A DNA stretch of 64,000 nucleotides. It comes from Cloacimonetes bacterium UBA5614. GTDB taxonomy: Bacteria; Cloacimonadota; Cloacimonadia; Cloacimonadales; Cloacimonadaceae. The stretch is from contig DIKQ01000005.1 in the NCBI GenBank assembly GCA_002424605.1, positions 490,401 through 554,400 on the forward strand. The letters are read 5' to 3'. The notes beneath the pieces were generated by a model. That model worked only from the letters and a program-made list of their open reading frames with translations, did no database searches and was not told the DNA's origin. Positions 43,083 through 51,853 of this stretch are shown piece by piece; positions within the stretch are counted from its first letter, which is position 1; each line of letters opens with the position of its first letter. The translations under genes were made by a program, and so were the position numbers.

Positions 43083-44837
43083 CTATTCAGTAAAAACGCT
43101 GTCCAGCAGTTCCAGAGCCTGCTTGGAAAAAACGGGGTCGTCGCCGATTTCCACCGTCAGTTTCAGGAATTCGACAGCGGCTTCCGTTTCGCCCAGGGCA
43201 AGGAAGATTTTGGCAATGTGAAAGGCGATTTCGGAAGGCATTTGCTCCAGGCGCGCCGGAATTTCCATCAGCTTAATCGCGGTCTGGTAATCCCCTTTTG
43301 TGTAATATAGCCAGGCCAGGCTGTCCAGGTAATGGGGGTTATCGGGAGAAAGCTGCAAGGCTCTCTGGATGAGGGCTTCGGCTTCCTCGAGATTTTCGTT
43401 GTTCAAAACATAGGTATAACCCAGCCAGTTCAGAAGAGATGCATCCTGGGGGTACTCATCCAGGGCCTCTCGGATGATTGCAGTCTGCCTGTCCTTCTGG
43501 CCGGTTTTGTGGTAATGCAGCCCCAGATTGACATAGGTGTCATAAGTGCGGCGGTCATTGTCATAGAACCACTTCAGGCATTCATAGGTCAGGGTGTCCT
43601 CCACCGCAATCAAGCCGTCGGTTTTCAGGCTGTCGATGGCTGCCAGAAGATAAGTTTTTACAGGGGTGGCAAGCTGCTCCTGCGTGGCAGTTTTGATGGT
43701 AGCGGTAAGGCGGCTCTTTATGGTATCGAGCGCCGGCGCTTCCACCTGCTGGGAATCGGCAAGGGCAGTGGCGCGGTGGATTAGCAGCAGTTCATCCAGC
43801 GCTGTTTTGCCCTCCAGGGCGGAAATGTGCTTCACTGCATCCTCAGCATCGTTTTTTCTAAGGCCGTTCAGCGCGTAATAGAGGGTAAGAAGCTGGGTTT
43901 CCCTGCTGCTGAACTCTATGCCTTGCAAGGCGCTGCGGCTGGCTTCAAACAGGACGTCGTCCTTCGCTGCCCAGCTTGCCTGCAGGAGTTTGAGGATAAA
44001 CTGAGGGTCTTTTGATGCCAGGATGAGGTCGCTCACCAGGAGCAGTGAGGAAATATCACCATTGTCCAGAGCGGATTCCAGGACACCTTCCAGCTTATTC
44101 CGGTTGCCGCTTTGCTGCAGGGTTTGCCACAAATCACGGATTTTGGTGACTTGGTTCTGCACCGAATACAGCCCCCACAGCAGGCCTGCCGCCTGGAAAG
44201 TGGTATCGATGGCTGCCGATTGTTTCCAGACCTTTTCGGCTTTTTCCACATTAAAAGCCAGATAGAGCAATCCCAGCGAATTCAGGAACTCCGGGTCTGA
44301 TTTGCCAAGTTCATAAGCTTTGTCCAAAAGGGAAAGGCGGTTTTTGCCGTAAAGGGTCTGCTCCAGATAAAAGAGTGAAGTGTAAGCTCGCGGGGTTGCA
44401 TAATTTTTCAGGTAGATGTTCAGGACGCGCTCAGCTTTCTTATGCTCCTTGTAGCGGATATAGATATCATAGGTCTGCTCCAGCATCAGCTTGTCCATAT
44501 CCTTGCGCGCCAGAAGGGTATCCACATAGCCGGCAAAATACTCAAGGGGTATTTCCCTGTAGTTTACGCGGTTCATCAGGGTATTGAAGAGGGCTTTGCG
44601 TATTTCCTTCGACTGGGGGTCAAACTTCAGGGCCAGGCGATAGACTTCTTCAGCCCTGTCATATTGGTAGTCATAATACAGCACGTTGGCGGCGGAAAAA
44701 AGATATGCGGAATACTCGTTGGGCCTGGACCCGTCAGGTGTGGCGGGAACATTCTGAGCGCAGGCAGAAAGCAGCATTACAACCGCCAGGGTCAGAGCAG
44801 CCAGTCCGGGAAGCGGGATTTTTTTCACATTACCCAA
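43083..44837 (-). CDS. TPR-repeat lipoprotein
   Basis: A 584-residue lipoprotein. A signal with lipobox AVVMLLSACAQN is followed by tetratricopeptide repeats over most of the length, clearest at YLFSAANVLYYDYQYDRAEEVY, YVNLGLHYHKTGQKDRQTA, ASLLNWLGYTYVLNNENLEEA, YLDSLAWLYYTKGDYQTAIK and IFLALGETEAAVEFL. TPR lipoproteins act as scaffolds in envelope assembly. The start is uncertain: TTG at 44837, or GTG at 44828, which would leave a normal signal peptide. It lies 6 bp after the DUF4837 lipoprotein gene, with which it probably forms an operon. Confidence 0.8.
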   Translation of the reverse strand: MGNVKKIPLPGLAALTLAVVMLLSACAQNVPATPDGSRPNEYSAYLFSAANVLYYDYQYDRAEEVYRLALKFDPQSKEIRKALFNTLMNRVNYREIPLEYFAGYVDTLLARKDMDKLMLEQTYDIYIRYKEHKKAERVLNIYLKNYATPRAYTSLFYLEQTLYGKNRLSLLDKAYELGKSDPEFLNSLGLLYLAFNVEKAEKVWKQSAAIDTTFQAAGLLWGLYSVQNQVTKIRDLWQTLQQSGNRNKLEGVLESALDNGDISSLLLVSDLILASKDPQFILKLLQASWAAKDDVLFEASRSALQGIEFSSRETQLLTLYYALNGLRKNDAEDAVKHISALEGKTALDELLLIHRATALADSQQVEAPALDTIKSRLTATIKTATQEQLATPVKTYLLAAIDSLKTDGLIAVEDTLTYECLKWFYDNDRRTYDTYVNLGLHYHKTGQKDRQTAIIREALDEYPQDASLLNWLGYTYVLNNENLEEAEALIQRALQLSPDNPHYLDSLAWLYYTKGDYQTAIKLMEIPARLEQMPSEIAFHIAKIFLALGETEAAVEFLKLTVEIGDDPVFSKQALELLDSVFTE

Positions 44838-44843
44838 AGCTTG

Positions 44844-45938
44844 CTACTTTGCCTTGAAAGAGGCGGAAAGCTTTTGCAGTTCAAGCAGGATGGGCAGTTT
44901 GTCCCCGGAGGGATAATAGACCACGTTGTCTATCAGGTAAGCCCTCTTTTGTCCCCTGTCATAAAAGGCAAAGGACTGGAAACCGCCTCCGATGGCATGC
45001 TTCATGTTTTTCCAGGGTCCGATGATGCGCCAAGCTTCATACCTTCCCAAAGTCACTTTTTCAGCGCGGAGCATTTTGGCGTCAAACTCGTCTCCGTCAT
45101 AATACTTTTCCGCCAGCTCTTTGCGCTTGGATTTCAGCCAGTCCAGATGCAGGCTGTCTTCTTCCATGTCCTCGTAATAGATGGAAATGTATTTATCGGG
45201 AAACTCCCTGCTTTCACTGCGCATCCGGTATAAAAAGCTCAGGAAACGGTTGGCCTTGTCATTGCTGAACAGACGGTAGTTTTCCGGTATTTTTACGGTA
45301 AAGGGATATTCTTCAAAAAAGGCATCGGGTATCAGCTTTGTCCTGTATGCCTGGTAGGCAAGACGCTCGCCCAGCCTGTTCTGGAACATACCAAACAGGC
45401 GGTCGGACTGCTGGATGCTAAGTTTGACCAGGCTCTCCAGATTGCTTCCCACCATATAAACGATTAGCTGGTCGTTGACGAAGCGGTTTTTGGCGACAAA
45501 CATTTCTGCGCCGGAATTTTCCACCCGCTCTATCATCCGGGCATGCATGGTTTTGCGCAGATGGCTGGAAACAGCACCCTTGGATTCCAAATCGCCGTAG
45601 AACAGGAGGTTTTTGTATTTTGACAACTGGTCAATGTCCTTGATGTCGGCTTTTATCATATTGAAGTACTTTTCGTTGACCACGATATACATCTCCTGCT
45701 CCAGGGTCTCCCTCAGCACTTCTTCCATCAGCTTCCAGACCAGGTCGTCGCAAAAGACATGGATGTCCCTGTCCTCACCCCAAGCCATGGGTTTGGATGT
45801 ATCAACCACAGTCTCATAAAAGGAGTATCTGCCGGATTTCGCCGTACCCTTTCCGCAAGCCGGAATCAAAACAACCAGGATAGCTAAAATTAGAAGCGGC
45901 AGAGACATCGCCAAACGGGAAAAAACTTTGTTTTTCAT
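44844..45938 (-). CDS. DUF4837-family lipoprotein
   Basis: A 364-residue lipoprotein: signal with LLILAILVVLIPACGKG, then an alpha/beta domain that opens with DRDIHVFCDDLVWKLMEE, similar to the DUF4837 family best known from Bacteroidota (a conserved I-V-V-x-D-x-x-W start). Later segments are NRFVNDQLIVYMVGSN, YPFTVKIPENYRLFS and FAFYDRGQKRAYLIDN. The function is unknown. I use the ATG at 45938, because the open frame continuing upstream to 46544 runs across pgsA in another frame and has non-coding composition. It lies between pgsA (35 bp) and the TPR lipoprotein (6 bp). Confidence 0.72.
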   Translation of the reverse strand: MKNKVFSRLAMSLPLLILAILVVLIPACGKGTAKSGRYSFYETVVDTSKPMAWGEDRDIHVFCDDLVWKLMEEVLRETLEQEMYIVVNEKYFNMIKADIKDIDQLSKYKNLLFYGDLESKGAVSSHLRKTMHARMIERVENSGAEMFVAKNRFVNDQLIVYMVGSNLESLVKLSIQQSDRLFGMFQNRLGERLAYQAYRTKLIPDAFFEEYPFTVKIPENYRLFSNDKANRFLSFLYRMRSESREFPDKYISIYYEDMEEDSLHLDWLKSKRKELAEKYYDGDEFDAKMLRAEKVTLGRYEAWRIIGPWKNMKHAIGGGFQSFAFYDRGQKRAYLIDNVVYYPSGDKLPILLELQKLSASFKAK

Positions 45939-45973
45939 AATAGACCTTCTGTATTTTAAGGGATTAATACTAC

Positions 45974-46516
45974 CTATCTGATTGCCCTGACGTAATTGAA
46001 ACCGCTCAACAGTGTGGCAACCACTACTATCCAAAACCAGATGCGGCTGGCGTTTATCACCCAGGCAGGCGTGTAGCTGATAGCCATGCAGCCCAGACTG
46101 AAGATGATGCCGGCCATCTGCATGACAGTCTTGATTTTGCCCCAGATATCGGCGGACAGGATTATCAGCCTGCGCACCAGAATCTTGCGCAATACTGAAA
46201 CCAAGGCTTCCCTGAAGGCAATGATGGCAAAGACAGTCCAATGCAGGCGGATGGGGTCTTTCCAGGTAAGGGCCGCCAGCGCTGCCAGAACAATCAGCTT
46301 GTCTGCCAGCGGGTCGATAATCTTGCCGAAATCGGAGATAACATTGAATTTCCGTGCCAAAAAACCGTCCAGCCAGTCCGTGATGCAGGCTAAAACGAAT
46401 ACAATCCATGCCCAGTACAGGGCATTTTCGTGAGTGCAGAGAAAGGCCAGCCACAGAAAGACTGGCGTCAGGACAAGGCGCAGGATGGTAAGAGCATTGG
46501 GGATGTATTTCTTCAC
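45974..46516 (-). CDS. pgsA: CDP-diacylglycerol-glycerol-3-phosphate 3-phosphatidyltransferase
   Basis: A 180-residue CDP-alcohol phosphatidyltransferase that makes phosphatidylglycerol phosphate in the inner membrane. The family motif D-G-x2-A-R-x8-G-x3-D-x3-D is complete in TDWLDGFLARKFNVISDFGK followed by IIDPLADKL. The N-terminal NALTILRLVLTPVFLWLAF is the usual PgsA start. About five to six membrane segments follow. It overlaps the upstream FtsX-like gene by 4 bp, so translation is coupled. Phosphatidylserine synthase is an alternative in the same superfamily, but the N-terminus favours PgsA. Confidence 0.92.
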   Translation of the reverse strand: MKKYIPNALTILRLVLTPVFLWLAFLCTHENALYWAWIVFVLACITDWLDGFLARKFNVISDFGKIIDPLADKLIVLAALAALTWKDPIRLHWTVFAIIAFREALVSVLRKILVRRLIILSADIWGKIKTVMQMAGIIFSLGCMAISYTPAWVINASRIWFWIVVVATLLSGFNYVRAIR

Positions 46517-47328
46517 AATTCGTCCTTGTGAGGAGGTTCCTCATGCTTATATTTTACCACGAAAGGATAAGCCACCAAAGTCGCAAGGAGAATCACCCCC
46601 AGCTGAATCAGGAAAAAGTAACTCCGGATGCCATAAAGCAGCCAGTCGCTGTAATAGAAAATCTTATAGAGGAAAAAGCTGATTCCCACCGGTATAAGCC
46701 CCAGCAGCATTGAATTTGCCCAGAAGTGGTCATGAACCTCTTCGTCCTCATTCTGGCGGGTTTGGATAAGGTGCCTGATTCGTGCCAGATGGTGTTCATA
46801 ATGCAGCCTCTTCAGCAGGAAGATGATGAATATAACCAGGCTGAGAAAGGCAATCACAATCCAGCGGACCTGGCGCAGCTGGTCTATCCTGGTGAAAGTA
46901 AGGTTCCAGATATCGTCCTGGTACTCCACCATGATGCGTTCCTTGTCAGCAAGGTTCTCCAGGTAATCCCTGAGCACCAGTTTGTTTGTCCTTGCTTTGT
47001 GCTCACCTTTCAGATAGATGATGAGCAAATCCGGCAGAGCCTTTTCCCGCAGGATTTCCTCAGCGCCCTTGAGCCCGTATTTCTCTATCAGCTCTGTGGC
47101 GGACTGCTCGCCTGTCTTGTAAAGGGTTTCGCGGATAAACTCATATCCCGCGAGGCCTTCCTTTAAGCTGTCCATCACTTTCAGGTCCCAGGAATAAATC
47201 ATCACCGGATAAGTGGAAACCTGCTGATACTGGTATTGTATCTGGCTTTGCAACAGATATTCGATGACCGTCCAGCCCATTATCAGCAGGACTGCCGTCA
47301 CTATCAGCAACATAAACTGCTTCTTCAT
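46513..47328 (-). CDS. FtsX-like four-helix membrane protein
   Basis: A 271-residue membrane protein. One N-terminal membrane segment (~5-25) is followed by an extracytoplasmic domain of ~125 residues, then three membrane segments (~157-177, ~208-228, ~240-260) and a charged C-terminus. This topology and size match FtsX. The extracytoplasmic part (SATELIEKYGLKGAEEILRE, LPDLLIIYLKG) resembles the FtsX pattern of a helix, then a conserved small-Pro-x-hydrophobic strand. Primary similarity is weak and no FtsE ATPase gene is adjacent, so I treat the name as tentative. It overlaps pgsA by 4 bp. Confidence 0.55.
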   Translation of the reverse strand: MKKQFMLLIVTAVLLIMGWTVIEYLLQSQIQYQYQQVSTYPVMIYSWDLKVMDSLKEGLAGYEFIRETLYKTGEQSATELIEKYGLKGAEEILREKALPDLLIIYLKGEHKARTNKLVLRDYLENLADKERIMVEYQDDIWNLTFTRIDQLRQVRWIVIAFLSLVIFIIFLLKRLHYEHHLARIRHLIQTRQNEDEEVHDHFWANSMLLGLIPVGISFFLYKIFYYSDWLLYGIRSYFFLIQLGVILLATLVAYPFVVKYKHEEPPHKDEL

Positions 47329-47352
47329 TCTATTTACCTCTGTAAAGACATA

Positions 47353-47991
47353 TCACCATTTCAGGGTAAGTTTTTTGCGCTTGAGCTTGGCTATAAAGGA
47401 ACGCGGACTGAGTTCGGACTCAAACAGGTTGCTGACCTCCAGTTCCGTTCTCATCACTTCCTTTGCCAAATCAGCTTTGCGCTCCATCGGATAGACGATG
47501 TATGCCTCGCCGTCCTCTGCCAGGCACCAGTCAATGCAGACCAGGACGTCCGCCATTGTGCAGGTAATTTCCTGCCGGCTCATTGCCCTCGTAAAGTCCG
47601 GGCTTACCTTTCCGCTGCCGGATTTGACCCAGGGCGGATTGCCGTAGATGATGTCAAATCCTTTATAGTCAAGCTGGGAGCGGAACTCCCGCAAATCCCC
47701 CAGAGTAAAGCGGCAGGACAAACCCAGCCTGGCGTTGTTACGTTCCGCCAGGTCAACCAGCTCTTTCTGGAGTTCGATGCCCCTCAGTTGCCAATCCGGC
47801 TTTTGAAGAGCCAGCATCAGGGTTATGATGCCGTTTCCTGCACCCAGTTCCAGTCCGCGCACCTCTGTTTTCCTGACCTTGTCGGCAACTGTCTTCTGCA
47901 GGAAATCCGCAGCTTCGGTAACGGGATGCCCGCCTTCCAACTGCTCTATCTCAATATCCGTAAAGGGTAGCTTGACCTTAATGCGGTTCAT
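47353..47991 (-). CDS. tRNA1(Val) adenine-N6 methyltransferase-like (TrmN6) protein
   Basis: A 212-residue class I SAM-dependent methyltransferase. Motif I is GLELGAGNGIITLML; the acidic post-I residue is in LRGIELQKELVDLAERN; the catalytic motif IV is IIYGNPPWVKSG, an NPPW/NPPY motif of N6-adenine or N5-glutamine methyltransferases. The N-terminus (DIEIEQLEGGHPVTEAADFLQ) resembles the YfiC/TrmN6 start. Its ATG overlaps the nadA stop in TGATG, so the two are translationally coupled; the longer open frame into nadA is rejected. The substrate (tRNA1Val A37 or other) is inferred from family only. Confidence 0.77.
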   Translation of the reverse strand: MNRIKVKLPFTDIEIEQLEGGHPVTEAADFLQKTVADKVRKTEVRGLELGAGNGIITLMLALQKPDWQLRGIELQKELVDLAERNNARLGLSCRFTLGDLREFRSQLDYKGFDIIYGNPPWVKSGSGKVSPDFTRAMSRQEITCTMADVLVCIDWCLAEDGEAYIVYPMERKADLAKEVMRTELEVSNLFESELSPRSFIAKLKRKKLTLKW

Positions 47992-48905
47992 CACTTGGAA
48001 AGTGCAAGCATTCTGTCCAGGCAGGACAGGGCTTTGCCTGCGATTGCCGGTTCCACTTTGATTTCGTGCTGCTCCAGTTTCAGGGCTTCCAAAACGTGAT
48101 GCAGCTGTGTTTTCTTCATATTCTGGCAAACGCCGTTACTATTCAGGGAATGGATGCTTTTTTCGGGATACTTTGATTTCAGCAGGTCCACCAGGCCTGT
48201 CTCTGTGGCGATTATCAGCTTATCGTGGTCTTCCGCATATTTCATCATACCGCTGGTGGACATCACGATATCAGCTTTGGAAACCACGTCCCACTGGCAT
48301 TCGGGATGCGCCAGCAGAGTATGCTCAGGATAGGCAACCCGCATATTTTCCACATCCTTAACTGTGAAACCGAAGTGGTGAACCACGCAGTAGCCGTGCC
48401 AGACAGTCACTTTACGGCTGGTTTGCGAAGCAGCCCAGGTACCGAGATTCTGGTCCGGAACAAAGAGGATTTCCTTGTCGGCGGGGACGGACTGCATTAT
48501 TTTTACAGCATTGGAGGAAGTGCAGCAGATATCGCTTTCCGCTTTTACCTCCACGGTTGAATTCACATAGCAGATAACGACGGCGCCGGGATGTTCGGCT
48601 TTGAAAGAGATGAGCTGTTCGGCGGTTATCATGTCCGCCATGGGACAGCCGGCTTCCAAGACGGGTAAAATCACCCGGGAGGAGGGGTTGAGGATGGCAG
48701 CCGTTTCCGCCATAAACCGCACTCCGCAGAAAATAATCAAAGGCGCGGCGGATTGCTTTGCCTGCAGGGAAAGCTGTAGCGAATCGCCTGTAAAATCAGC
48801 TATTTCCTGGATTTCCACCGCCTGGTAGTTATGCGCCAGGATAACGGCGTTCTTTTCTCTTTTGAGGGACAGTATCTGTTCCTGCATTTCATTGAACATT
48901 GCCAT
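47991..48905 (-). CDS. nadA: Quinolinate synthase
   Basis: A 304-residue quinolinate synthase that condenses iminoaspartate with dihydroxyacetone phosphate in NAD biosynthesis, using an oxygen-sensitive [4Fe-4S] cluster. The three conserved cluster cysteines are in LEAGCPMADM, ICCTSSNA and NGVCQNMKKT; other blocks are ILAHNYQAVEIQEIADFTGD, FCGVRFMAETAAIL, VPDQNLGTWAA, WHGYCVVHH, AHPECQWDVV and TSGMMKYA. Length matches the short NadA type. NadB or aspartate dehydrogenase and NadC are not nearby. It begins a run with the methyltransferase gene. Confidence 0.96.
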   Translation of the reverse strand: MAMFNEMQEQILSLKREKNAVILAHNYQAVEIQEIADFTGDSLQLSLQAKQSAAPLIIFCGVRFMAETAAILNPSSRVILPVLEAGCPMADMITAEQLISFKAEHPGAVVICYVNSTVEVKAESDICCTSSNAVKIMQSVPADKEILFVPDQNLGTWAASQTSRKVTVWHGYCVVHHFGFTVKDVENMRVAYPEHTLLAHPECQWDVVSKADIVMSTSGMMKYAEDHDKLIIATETGLVDLLKSKYPEKSIHSLNSNGVCQNMKKTQLHHVLEALKLEQHEIKVEPAIAGKALSCLDRMLALSK

Positions 48906-48932
48906 AAAACTCCTTGCCTGAAAAAGCGCGGG

Positions 48933-49370
48933 TTAGTAGCCGGTGTGTCCGAAACCGCCGGAATTGCGCGATGTCTCGTCCAAATCTTCCGCTTCGGCGA
49001 GTTCGGTCTGCGGAACCGCTGCAATCACCATCTGGGCAATCCTCATGCCGGGTGTGACGGTAAAGGGTTCGCTGCTCTGGTTAAAAAGAATGACTTTGAT
49101 TTCTCCGCGATAGTCAGCGTCGATGGTTCCGGGGCTGTTGAGGATGCCGATTCCGTGCCTGGCTGCCAGACCGCTGCGGGGACGTATCTGCGCCTCGAAA
49201 CCAACAGGCAGGGCAATGGCAATCCCGGTGGGGACGCATTCCCTTCCCTGCGGGGGAATGACCAGTTCAGCAGTGATATCTGCAGCCAGGTCATAGCCCG
49301 AGGCGTGAGGTGTCATAAGCCGGGGTGTCTGCGCTGTGGCGGACAACCTTTTGTAGCGGATTTTCAGCAT
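48933..49370 (-). CDS. dut: dUTP diphosphatase
   Basis: A 145-residue homotrimeric dUTPase that hydrolyses dUTP to dUMP and PPi, keeping uracil out of DNA and feeding dTMP synthesis. All five family motifs are visible: ASGYDLAAD (I), PRSGLAARHG (II), GTIDADYRGEI (III), PGMRIAQMVI (IV) and the flexible C-terminal RNSGGFGHTGY (V). It lies 3 bp downstream of the polyprenyl synthase gene and 27 bp before nadA, so these genes are probably one transcript. Confidence 0.95.
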   Translation of the reverse strand: MLKIRYKRLSATAQTPRLMTPHASGYDLAADITAELVIPPQGRECVPTGIAIALPVGFEAQIRPRSGLAARHGIGILNSPGTIDADYRGEIKVILFNQSSEPFTVTPGMRIAQMVIAAVPQTELAEAEDLDETSRNSGGFGHTGY

Positions 49371-49373
49371 GGT

Positions 49374-50264
49374 TCAGCTATTGCGGTCGGTAATATAGTC
49401 TGCCAGCATTTCCAGGAAGACGGCTTTGCCGCCGAACCGGGAAAGAGCCTGCTTTGCGCTTTGCTTATATTCTTCTGCCATCTGACGGCTTTTTTCAATG
49501 CCATAGACAGACGGAAAGGTCATTTTCTGCGAATCAATGTCCTTGCCGACGGATTTGCCCAAGGCTGCGGGGTCGCCTTCAATATCCAGCAAATCGTCCA
49601 CAATCTGGAATGCCATGCCGATGCCGATGCCATAGTTTTCCAGGGCTTCCACATCTGCCGGCTTGGCGTTGGCACCCATGGCGCCAAAGCGCAGGGCAAG
49701 GTTTATCAGACGCGCGGTCTTGTTTTTATGAATGAATTCCAGGGTTTTCTTGTCGGGTTTTTTGCCTTCGGACCGGATGTCCAGCACCTGTCCGGCAATC
49801 AGGCCCGTAGCTCCGCATTCCACCGCCATTTCGTGAACCATTTCTTTCTTTGTTTTTTCCGGCAGGGGCGACCAGGTAATCAGTTCAAAAGCGGAAAGCA
49901 GGAGGGCATCACCCGCCAGCAAAGCGACTTCTTCCCCGAACACCGCATGGCAGGATTTTTTGCCCCGGCGGTATTCATCGTTGTCAATATCCGGCAAATC
50001 GTCGTGGATAAGTGTATAAGTATGCAGCATTTCAATGGCTGCCGCCACATAGGTTATCGGTTCCGGGTCTTCGTTAAAAAGCTGCCAGGCGAGCATGGTG
50101 AGATAGGGACGCATCCTCTTGCCGCCTGCAAACAGACTGTAGCGGATAGCTTTGTGGATTTCCTTGGGATACTCGTCCTTGCGTGGCAGAAATCGGTCGA
50201 GAATGATGTTTACCAGTTCCTGTTTTTCTTTGAGGTCGCGTTTGAAGAGGACGCGATTATCCAT
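49374..50264 (-). CDS. ispA: Short-chain polyprenyl diphosphate synthase (farnesyl/geranylgeranyl type)
   Basis: A 296-residue trans-isoprenyl diphosphate synthase. FARM is TLIHDDLPDIDNDEYRRGK (DDxxD type) and SARM is FQIVDDLLDIEGD; the GGKRMRPYL motif binds IPP. The SARM-proximal GDPAALGKSVGKD is typical of bacterial IspA. It supplies C15-C20 precursors for undecaprenyl phosphate and quinones. The upstream xseB overlaps by 8 bp, the classical xseB-ispA order. Product length (C15 versus C20) depends on residues before the FARM that I have not modelled. Confidence 0.93.
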   Translation of the reverse strand: MDNRVLFKRDLKEKQELVNIILDRFLPRKDEYPKEIHKAIRYSLFAGGKRMRPYLTMLAWQLFNEDPEPITYVAAAIEMLHTYTLIHDDLPDIDNDEYRRGKKSCHAVFGEEVALLAGDALLLSAFELITWSPLPEKTKKEMVHEMAVECGATGLIAGQVLDIRSEGKKPDKKTLEFIHKNKTARLINLALRFGAMGANAKPADVEALENYGIGIGMAFQIVDDLLDIEGDPAALGKSVGKDIDSQKMTFPSVYGIEKSRQMAEEYKQSAKQALSRFGGKAVFLEMLADYITDRNS

Positions 50265-50496
50265 TCTCTTCCTCCTGAGGTATTTCTTTCATCATTTTTT
50301 CGTTGAGCAGAGTCACTTTCATCTCCACTTCCGCCAGCTTTTCGCGGCAGATTTTGAGGTAAACGATGCCTTCTTCATACAGGCGGAGCATCTCATCCAG
50401 GTCATCGGTATTGGCGGTCATCCTCTCCGAGATGTCTTCCAGAATCTTTAAAGCCTGTTCAAATTTCAGGTCTTTAGGGTCTGTCGTTGTCATCAT
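50257..50496 (-). CDS. xseB: Exodeoxyribonuclease VII small subunit
   Basis: A 79-residue small helical protein with the XseB pattern: KFEQALKILEDISERM, then LDEMLRLYEEGIVYLKIC and KLAEVEMKVTLL. XseB multimers bind the XseA catalytic subunit and together degrade single-stranded DNA. I start at the ATG at 50496, which has GGGAG 11 bp upstream; the GTG 12 bp earlier would place that ribosome-binding site 1 bp away. It overlaps ispA by 8 bp. xseA is not in the window. A well-formed promoter candidate lies at 50530. Confidence 0.9.
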   Translation of the reverse strand: MMTTTDPKDLKFEQALKILEDISERMTANTDDLDEMLRLYEEGIVYLKICREKLAEVEMKVTLLNEKMMKEIPQEEENG

Positions 50497-50529
50497 ATTA
50501 CACAACACTCCCAGTATAAATCAAACTTT

Positions 50530-50558
50530 AGCATATATGGAATACGCTTTTTTGTCAA
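50530..50558 (-). promoter_or_regulatory. Candidate promoter of xseB-ispA-dut-nadA run
   Basis: Minus-strand TTGACA (complement of 50553-50558), a 17-bp spacer, then TATGCT (complement of 50530-50535). It is 34-62 bp upstream of the xseB start. Element A5 begins 25 bp further upstream. Confidence 0.52.
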
Positions 50559-50583
50559 CCCTTTTTTTGCATCCCGCCTGCTC

Positions 50584-50654
50584 ACATGTCCCGAAGATGT
50601 CCCGAAGCCTCCCGAAGAAAACCCGGCTATCTTCGGGACATCTCCGCGACATCT
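50584..50654 (-). repeat. 71-bp palindromic 11-bp-period element, copy A5 (inverted orientation)
   Basis: Exact 71-bp core. Read on the minus strand it matches A1 and A2 closely, with a TTTTC centre. Flanks are CGCCTGCTC on the left and CATTAAGCAGG on the right. It lies between the divergent xseB and membrane-protein promoters. Confidence 0.85.
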
Positions 50655-50699
50655 CATTAAGCAGGAAGCAGGGAAAATGCCGTAAAAACCTGATTTTAC

Positions 50700-50728
50700 T
50701 TGCCAGAAAAGTTTCCTGACGTAAATAT
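50700..50728 (+). promoter_or_regulatory. Candidate promoter of the 50759 membrane-protein gene
   Basis: TTGCCA at 50700-50705, a 17-bp spacer, then AAATAT (or AATATG at 18 bp). Weak match, about 30 bp before the start codon. Confidence 0.28.
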
Positions 50729-50758
50729 GATTATGAAGATTTCTTCTGAGGGGAAAAT

Positions 50759-51853
50759 ATGCCTAAACTCAAGCCGGCATTAGCATTGATGGCTATACTG
50801 CTTGCCACTGCCTTGTCTGCAAGTTACATTGTTTTTCCGGAAGACAACTCAAAAGACATCTACGTAACTGGATTCGAGAGATATCCAGAGACGAAGTTTT
50901 ATCTGGTCACTATCAATAATAACCTTGTTGTCCAGCCGGTCACAAAATGGGCTATCCTGGTCAATTGCAACAAGGGGGACGAAGCTTATATTTCCTGGCA
51001 ACCGTTTCTGAAGACATATAAAAGCGGAATGCCCTATGGACCGCGTACCAACGAATACAAAAGGTTTGTGCAAAGCGTCTCCTACACAGCGGATGATTAT
51101 GAAAAAGGGTTCATTACTCAAACACAGAGAATTTGGTTTGATTACTGGAATGGAGCTTTTAACTTCTTTCCCAGAAGAAGAACGCTGGTTTATAATCTGA
51201 AGCAGGTGGACAAGGATAGATCTACCTGGACAAAGTATGCGTTGGTTCCTGATCGGTCCTATATTTCCTATAGGCTTAAACATAACAGTAACGTGGGATA
51301 CTGGACCGTCTATCAAGGACAAAGTAAGGAAATATGGTTTCCTCTGAAGAGCTGGCTGAACAAACAAATCAGCAGGCAAAAACTCATCAAACTATATTAC
51401 AAAACCATCGGGGCATACAGACATAATGTTACGCTGGGGGAAAGCTATAAAGTTATAGAATTGGTAATGAAAGAGAATTACATCTTTTACCTGATGTTTT
51501 TCTTTATTGCAGCAACAGCAACCGTCTTAACTGAACTGATAATCCTGCTTACGCTGTTCAGTTCCGTGACCGGAATCCCTCTGATTAAGAAGATTTTCGC
51601 GCTGATTCCTGCTTGCCTGCTGGGCACTGGATTTACCATTGTTATGCTCTGGTGGGTCTTTCCACAATGGCTGCAAACGTATATGATGCTGACCATGGGC
51701 GGTGTAATCTTTGCCTTTCTGGTGGAAGCCCTGGTTTACCGTGTATTTGTAAGAATCAAGCTGAAACATGCCCTGTATCTGTCATTTGCCTGCAATCTGG
51801 CATCCTATCTGGCTGGATTGTGGCTGTTTATGATGGTGCGTCTGATTATCTGA
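50759..51853 (+). CDS. Membrane protein of unknown function
   Basis: A 364-residue protein I do not recognise. A signal-like segment (LALMAILLATALSASYIVF) is followed by ~210 extracytoplasmic residues rich in Tyr and Trp (YWNGAFNFFPRRRTLVYN), then four hydrophobic segments (~242-265, ~275-300, ~305-328, ~340-362) ending at the C-terminus. The architecture (exported domain followed by a four-helix bundle) suggests an inner-membrane protein with a periplasmic sensing or binding domain. GAGGGG lies 5 bp before the ATG. Its last 8 bp overlap the end of the convergent thiN. No neighbour suggests a role. Confidence 0.7.
   Translation: MPKLKPALALMAILLATALSASYIVFPEDNSKDIYVTGFERYPETKFYLVTINNNLVVQPVTKWAILVNCNKGDEAYISWQPFLKTYKSGMPYGPRTNEYKRFVQSVSYTADDYEKGFITQTQRIWFDYWNGAFNFFPRRRTLVYNLKQVDKDRSTWTKYALVPDRSYISYRLKHNSNVGYWTVYQGQSKEIWFPLKSWLNKQISRQKLIKLYYKTIGAYRHNVTLGESYKVIELVMKENYIFYLMFFFIAATATVLTELIILLTLFSSVTGIPLIKKIFALIPACLLGTGFTIVMLWWVFPQWLQTYMMLTMGGVIFAFLVEALVYRVFVRIKLKHALYLSFACNLASYLAGLWLFMMVRLII

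Noticed and set aside
44844..46544. Single 566-residue reading frame covering the DUF4837 lipoprotein and extending over pgsA
   Set aside because: The upstream 200 codons overlap pgsA in another frame and have no recognisable protein pattern; a signal peptide and lipobox begin at 45938.
47353..48129. Longer start for the methyltransferase gene
   Set aside because: The extra 46 codons lie inside nadA; the TGATG overlap at 47991 gives a normal coupled start.
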